Of a stretch of 64,000 bases of DNA, positions 61,480-64,000 are shown in pieces. Numbering within the stretch: position 1 is the stretch's first letter; each line of letters starts with the position of its first letter. The notes under the pieces are model-generated. The model had not been told where the DNA came from. It was given only the letters and a program-made list of their open reading frames with translations, and did not search any database. A program made the translations under genes and the position numbers. Source of the stretch: MED-G105 sp050331095. Lineage in GTDB: Bacteria; Pseudomonadota; Alphaproteobacteria; Caulobacterales; Parvularculaceae. The DNA lies in the NCBI GenBank assembly GCA_050331095.1, contig JBHJHE010000022.1, forward strand, positions 1-64,000. The letters run 5' to 3'.

Positions 61480-61824
61480 CTACTTGTTGCCGTGGGTGAA
61501 GAATTTCGCCGTCACGCGGGCGAGATCCGCCAACATCGCGAGGACTCCGACGGCGACGCCGCGATTCGGATAACCGTCGGCGTTCAGTTCGTGCAGAAAA
61601 AAATCGCCCGCCGCATAAAGAAGCACGAAGCGCGCAGCGAAGGTGCAGCCGAAATTGACGAGTTTCGCGCGGCGCCGACGGGCGAGGTCGGCCGGCGCTT
61701 CGTTGCGTCCCAGTTTCCGAATGCGGTTCTGGTCGCCGAGCCTGGCGCGTGCGACGCCCTCGGGGTCGGCCAATCGCCGCGCCCTTAGCGCGGCCGCGTC
61801 GTTTTGGCGTGCCCCGAACCCCAT
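61480..61824 (-). CDS. Small membrane protein, unknown (114 aa)
   Basis: ATG 61824 with GGAGG five bases upstream. Basic N-terminal half (ALRARRLADPEGVARARLG) and a C-terminal part with one or two hydrophobic stretches (GCTFAARFVLLYAAGDFFL, GVAVGVLAMLADLARV). No family recognised. Convergent with alkB. Confidence 0.55.
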   Translation of the reverse strand: MGFGARQNDAAALRARRLADPEGVARARLGDQNRIRKLGRNEAPADLARRRRAKLVNFGCTFAARFVLLYAAGDFFLHELNADGYPNRGVAVGVLAMLADLARVTAKFFTHGNK

Positions 61825-61952
61825 CGCTCGCCTCCAACCACGCGCCCTTAGTTCACGCTCGCGTGAAAAGGAAAACGCGAGGTCAATGCGGGCCCGTCAA
61901 TGCAGGCCAGTCAATGCGCGCGTGGCCAAAGCGTTCGGATTTGGGGCGGCGG

Positions 61953-62078
61953 TTAGCGTACGTTTCGATCCGGGTCGCCGTCTCGCGCGACAATGGCGCT
62001 GGCGCCGAAAACGAAGGTGACGATCGCCAGGGCGGCGATAAAGCTCATCAACGTGAAAACAGCCGGCGAGGCATCCAT
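61953..62078 (-). CDS. Small single-pass membrane protein (41 aa)
   Basis: ATG 62078, TAA at 61953-61955. MDASPAVFTLM, then a clear membrane helix (SFIAALAIVTFVFGASAIVA) and a polar tail RDGDPDRNVR. An AGAGAG sequence precedes the start at short range. Too short for a family call, but the hydrophobic pattern and neighbouring twin ORF suggest a real gene. Confidence 0.5.
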   Translation of the reverse strand: MDASPAVFTLMSFIAALAIVTFVFGASAIVARDGDPDRNVR

Positions 62079-62142
62079 GGCGCTCTCTCCCATGCGCTAC
62101 GGAGCCGATTAGGAGCAGTTTTTCTAAAGTTCGCGTTGCATT

Positions 62143-62304
62143 TTATGGTTGTCGATCGGTTTCCATATCGTCGCCAGGGCGAACGACCGCCGACGCGCGC
62201 TCGCTCGCCCGGGCGGCGAGATACCCCGCGACGAGGGCGAGATCGGCGGCGAGAAAGCCGATGAGCATTGCGCCGGCGGGGCCTAGTTGAGGGAGTATCG
62301 CCAT
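62143..62304 (-). CDS. Small single-pass membrane protein (53 aa)
   Basis: ATG 62304, TAA at 62143-62145. MAILPQLGPAGAM, a membrane helix (LIGFLAADLALVAGYLAA), then a charged tail ending in DDMETDRQP. Lies 64 bp upstream of the 41-aa membrane ORF on the same strand, so both may be co-transcribed. Function unknown. Confidence 0.5.
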   Translation of the reverse strand: MAILPQLGPAGAMLIGFLAADLALVAGYLAARASERASAVVRPGDDMETDRQP

Positions 62305-62547
62305 ATCGTCGCCGGGCTCCGTTGCGGCGCCGCCTCAGCGCGCCTCGCAACGAAGATGGCGCGCGTCCGCTCTGGCGTCGACGCACATTGCGCGCGCGGC
62401 CGTCCACAAGCGCGTGAGCCTCGCCGTGGGCGGGCGGCGCGCCTTTTGGGGGCGTTTCCAAGCCCCGGATTTGTCGTTAAGAATTAAAGAACGCGGAGGG
62501 TTTTCCGCGTCGCGGGGCGGCGGATCGAATTGGGAGCGGGGGGGCGA

Positions 62548-63831
62548 ATGACGTCCGAAGTCGTATTGATGAACCGCCAGGCGGTCGCGATGGCGTCGGA
62601 CAGCGCCGTGACGATCTCCGGCCACCAATACATCAAGACCTATCAATCAGTTGACAAACTGTTTCCGCTCTCCGACGGACAGCCCGTCGCAGTGATGATC
62701 TATAATAATGCGGAAATCATGTCGACGCCGTGGGAGACGGTGATCTCGCTCTACCGCGAGGCGGCGCGCGGCCGCTCGCTCGACACGGTCGAGGCGTATG
62801 CGGAAGACTTCATGGCTTTCGTTTCCGGCAATCCGGATCTTTTCCCGCGCGAAGCGCAAGACACGGAGTACTTCAAGCTCGTCGCCGTCGTCTTCATGCA
62901 GATCGCCGAGGACTTTGACGATCAGGTCGCCACGTTCCAGCAGAACAATGGCGGGCGCGTGCGCGAGCACTTAAGCGCGATCTTCGAGTTCGTCGTCAAC
63001 CAGTTTCATCTGAGCTACCAGAAGTTCCCGGACGACAGTCCGCGCCCTGACCTGCCGTGCTTCCCGGCCGGGCTCGGCGAACAACTGCGCCGGCGATACG
63101 GCGCGGAGATCGAGCAATTGATCGACAGCCTCGTTTCGGCGGTGAAGTCCGACTACGGCGCGATCGAGGTCTCCGAACCGACCCGCCAGCTCCTGCGGGA
63201 GATCGCCGTTCTCGCCGCGACGAGGGACGCGTTTTTCGAGCACTACACGGGGCTCGTGTTCGCCGGCTTCGGCGCCCGCCAGAAGTTTCCGTCGATGCGC
63301 TCCTACCTCACGTCGAACGTCATTCTGGGCGCTTTGAAGCGCAAGGGCGACCGCGGGTCGGACATGACGGCGGACGGAGGGCCCGTCGTGCAACCCTTTG
63401 CGCAGGACCGCATGATCAAGACGTTCCTCACGGGCATGGACGACTATTTGCGACGCTTTCTGTATGCGGAGATCTTGAAGCTGTCGGTGGGAATCACGGG
63501 CGACGTCATCCGCAACGCGCCGAGCCTTAGCGACGCGCAGCGTAAAGACCTTTTCCGCGATTACTCCGAGGGCAATCTGCGCCACGCGCTGCGGGATTTC
63601 TTCAAGTCGATCCAGGCCTATCAGTACGCCGTGCACACGCGGCCGATTTTTCGGGCGATCGGATCGCTGCCGAAGCGCGAGCTCGGCGAAACCGCCGCCT
63701 CGCTGATCAAACTCAACAGCTTCCAGCAAAAAGTCATGCACGCGATCGAAACCGCCGGCGGGCCGATCGACGTCGCCGTCATCACCCGGAACGGCGGCCT
63801 TGAGATGCGCCGCGACAAGCCCGACCTTTAG
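62548..63831 (+). CDS. Proteasome/HslV-like Ntn-hydrolase domain protein (427 aa)
   Basis: ATG 62548. After Met removal Thr is residue 1, and VAMASDSAVTI places Asp at 17 as in proteasome beta and HslV subunits. YIKTYQSVDKLFPL aligns with the YIASQTVKKV-type segment of proteasome beta5, putting Lys36 opposite catalytic Lys33 with a three-residue insertion. AVMIYNNAEI matches the following strand. The first ~90 residues thus look like an intact Ntn-hydrolase N-terminus; the remaining ~340 residues are helical and unrecognised, far longer than HslV (~175 aa). No HslU-like ATPase is visible downstream in the window. Confidence 0.65.
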   Translation: MTSEVVLMNRQAVAMASDSAVTISGHQYIKTYQSVDKLFPLSDGQPVAVMIYNNAEIMSTPWETVISLYREAARGRSLDTVEAYAEDFMAFVSGNPDLFPREAQDTEYFKLVAVVFMQIAEDFDDQVATFQQNNGGRVREHLSAIFEFVVNQFHLSYQKFPDDSPRPDLPCFPAGLGEQLRRRYGAEIEQLIDSLVSAVKSDYGAIEVSEPTRQLLREIAVLAATRDAFFEHYTGLVFAGFGARQKFPSMRSYLTSNVILGALKRKGDRGSDMTADGGPVVQPFAQDRMIKTFLTGMDDYLRRFLYAEILKLSVGITGDVIRNAPSLSDAQRKDLFRDYSEGNLRHALRDFFKSIQAYQYAVHTRPIFRAIGSLPKRELGETAASLIKLNSFQQKVMHAIETAGGPIDVAVITRNGGLEMRRDKPDL

Positions 63832-63859
63832 GAAGCGCCAGCGAGCGGAGTTTCAGCCA

Positions 63860-64000
63860 ATGTCCGACCGGCTAAAGGAAATCTGGAGCGCTTTCGAACG
63901 CCGCACGACGCGCGAGCTCGTCGGCCGTGGCGTTGAAGGCATGGAGGCGCCGTCGCGCCACGCGCGCGACGCGGATCTGGAAGACCTGTTGCCGCTTGAC
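63860..64000 (+). CDS. Hypothetical protein, N-terminal part (cut by window edge)
   Basis: ATG 63860, 28 bp after the Ntn-hydrolase-like gene, open for 47 codons to the window end: MSDRLKEIWSAFERRTTREL, then acidic DADLEDLLPLD. No domain can be assigned from this fragment. It is probably co-transcribed with the preceding gene. Confidence 0.6.
   Translation, partial: MSDRLKEIWSAFERRTTRELVGRGVEGMEAPSRHARDADLEDLLPLD

Overview
The window is a high-GC alphaproteobacterial chromosome segment. Two gene blocks support this: DUF6489-mnmE-mnmG-rsmG-parA-parB, and rho-hemJ-hemE facing a PPSR(DUF299)-maf-aroE-coaE operon. In Caulobacter-type bacteria the hemE/DUF299 gap is the chromosome origin. A perfect CtrA-type box (TTAA-N7-TTAA) in that gap, a CenR-like response regulator, several TonB-type proteins and an alkB-type hydroxylase point to the Caulobacterales/Parvularculales side of the class. 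Genus cannot be read from the sequence.

Layout. 1-1.9 kb: an accessory stretch with a tiny HTH gene, a 58-aa gene and an ImmA/IrrE-like gene cut by the window edge (minus strand), divergent from an unrecognised 242-aa gene. 1.9-14.3 kb: an amino-sugar and peptidoglycan-sugar salvage locus (NamZ/DUF1343, DOMON protein, MurQ, GntR regulator, SIS-type deaminase, NagA, NagX-like membrane protein, TonB receptor, SSS symporter, BadF-type kinase). 14.3-26.6 kb: mixed chromosomal genes: secreted HEAAH protein, Tag, SoxR with its operator-promoter, a Wzz/Wza-like pair, Lrp, SDR, FeS-type photolyase, CenR-like regulator, YggS, TenI, porin. 26.6-32.7 kb: DUF3576, leuS (in-frame stop), lptE, holA, TonB C-terminal protein. 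32.8-39 kb: the parB-parA-rsmG-mnmG-mnmE-DUF6489 block on the minus strand, with four parS palindromes inside coding sequence and a frameshift in rsmG. 39-47 kb: DUF1223, then rho-hemJ-hemE, the putative origin, and the PPSR-maf-aroE-coaE-lytic transglycosylase operon. 47-64 kb: SelO, UrcA-like, NfeD-slipin-TusA, a Sel1/peptidoglycan-binding protein with a beta-helix protein, a terminator, tRNA-Leu(CAA), ExoD, DsbB-like, Coq7, an M2 peptidase, AraC/alkane hydroxylase, small membrane proteins, and a proteasome-like Ntn-hydrolase followed by a truncated gene.

How genes work together. The salvage locus forms a complete route: outer-membrane uptake (TonB receptor), NamZ release of MurNAc, inner-membrane import (SSS), phosphorylation (BadF-type kinase), MurQ etherase, NagA deacetylase and SIS deaminase, under a GntR/HutC repressor. 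The centre of the window is the replication and segregation hub: ParA/ParB with parS, and the hemE-side origin with its CtrA box.

Most notable observations: (i) a 427-aa protein that keeps the Thr1/Asp17/Lys33 layout of proteasome/HslV subunits; (ii) leuS interrupted by an in-frame TAA at a position usually tyrosine, with an SD-like sequence and GTG restart just after it; (iii) a one-base deletion in rsmG; (iv) a SoxR-type promoter pointing at a 46-codon ORF; (v) the CtrA box and four parS sites.
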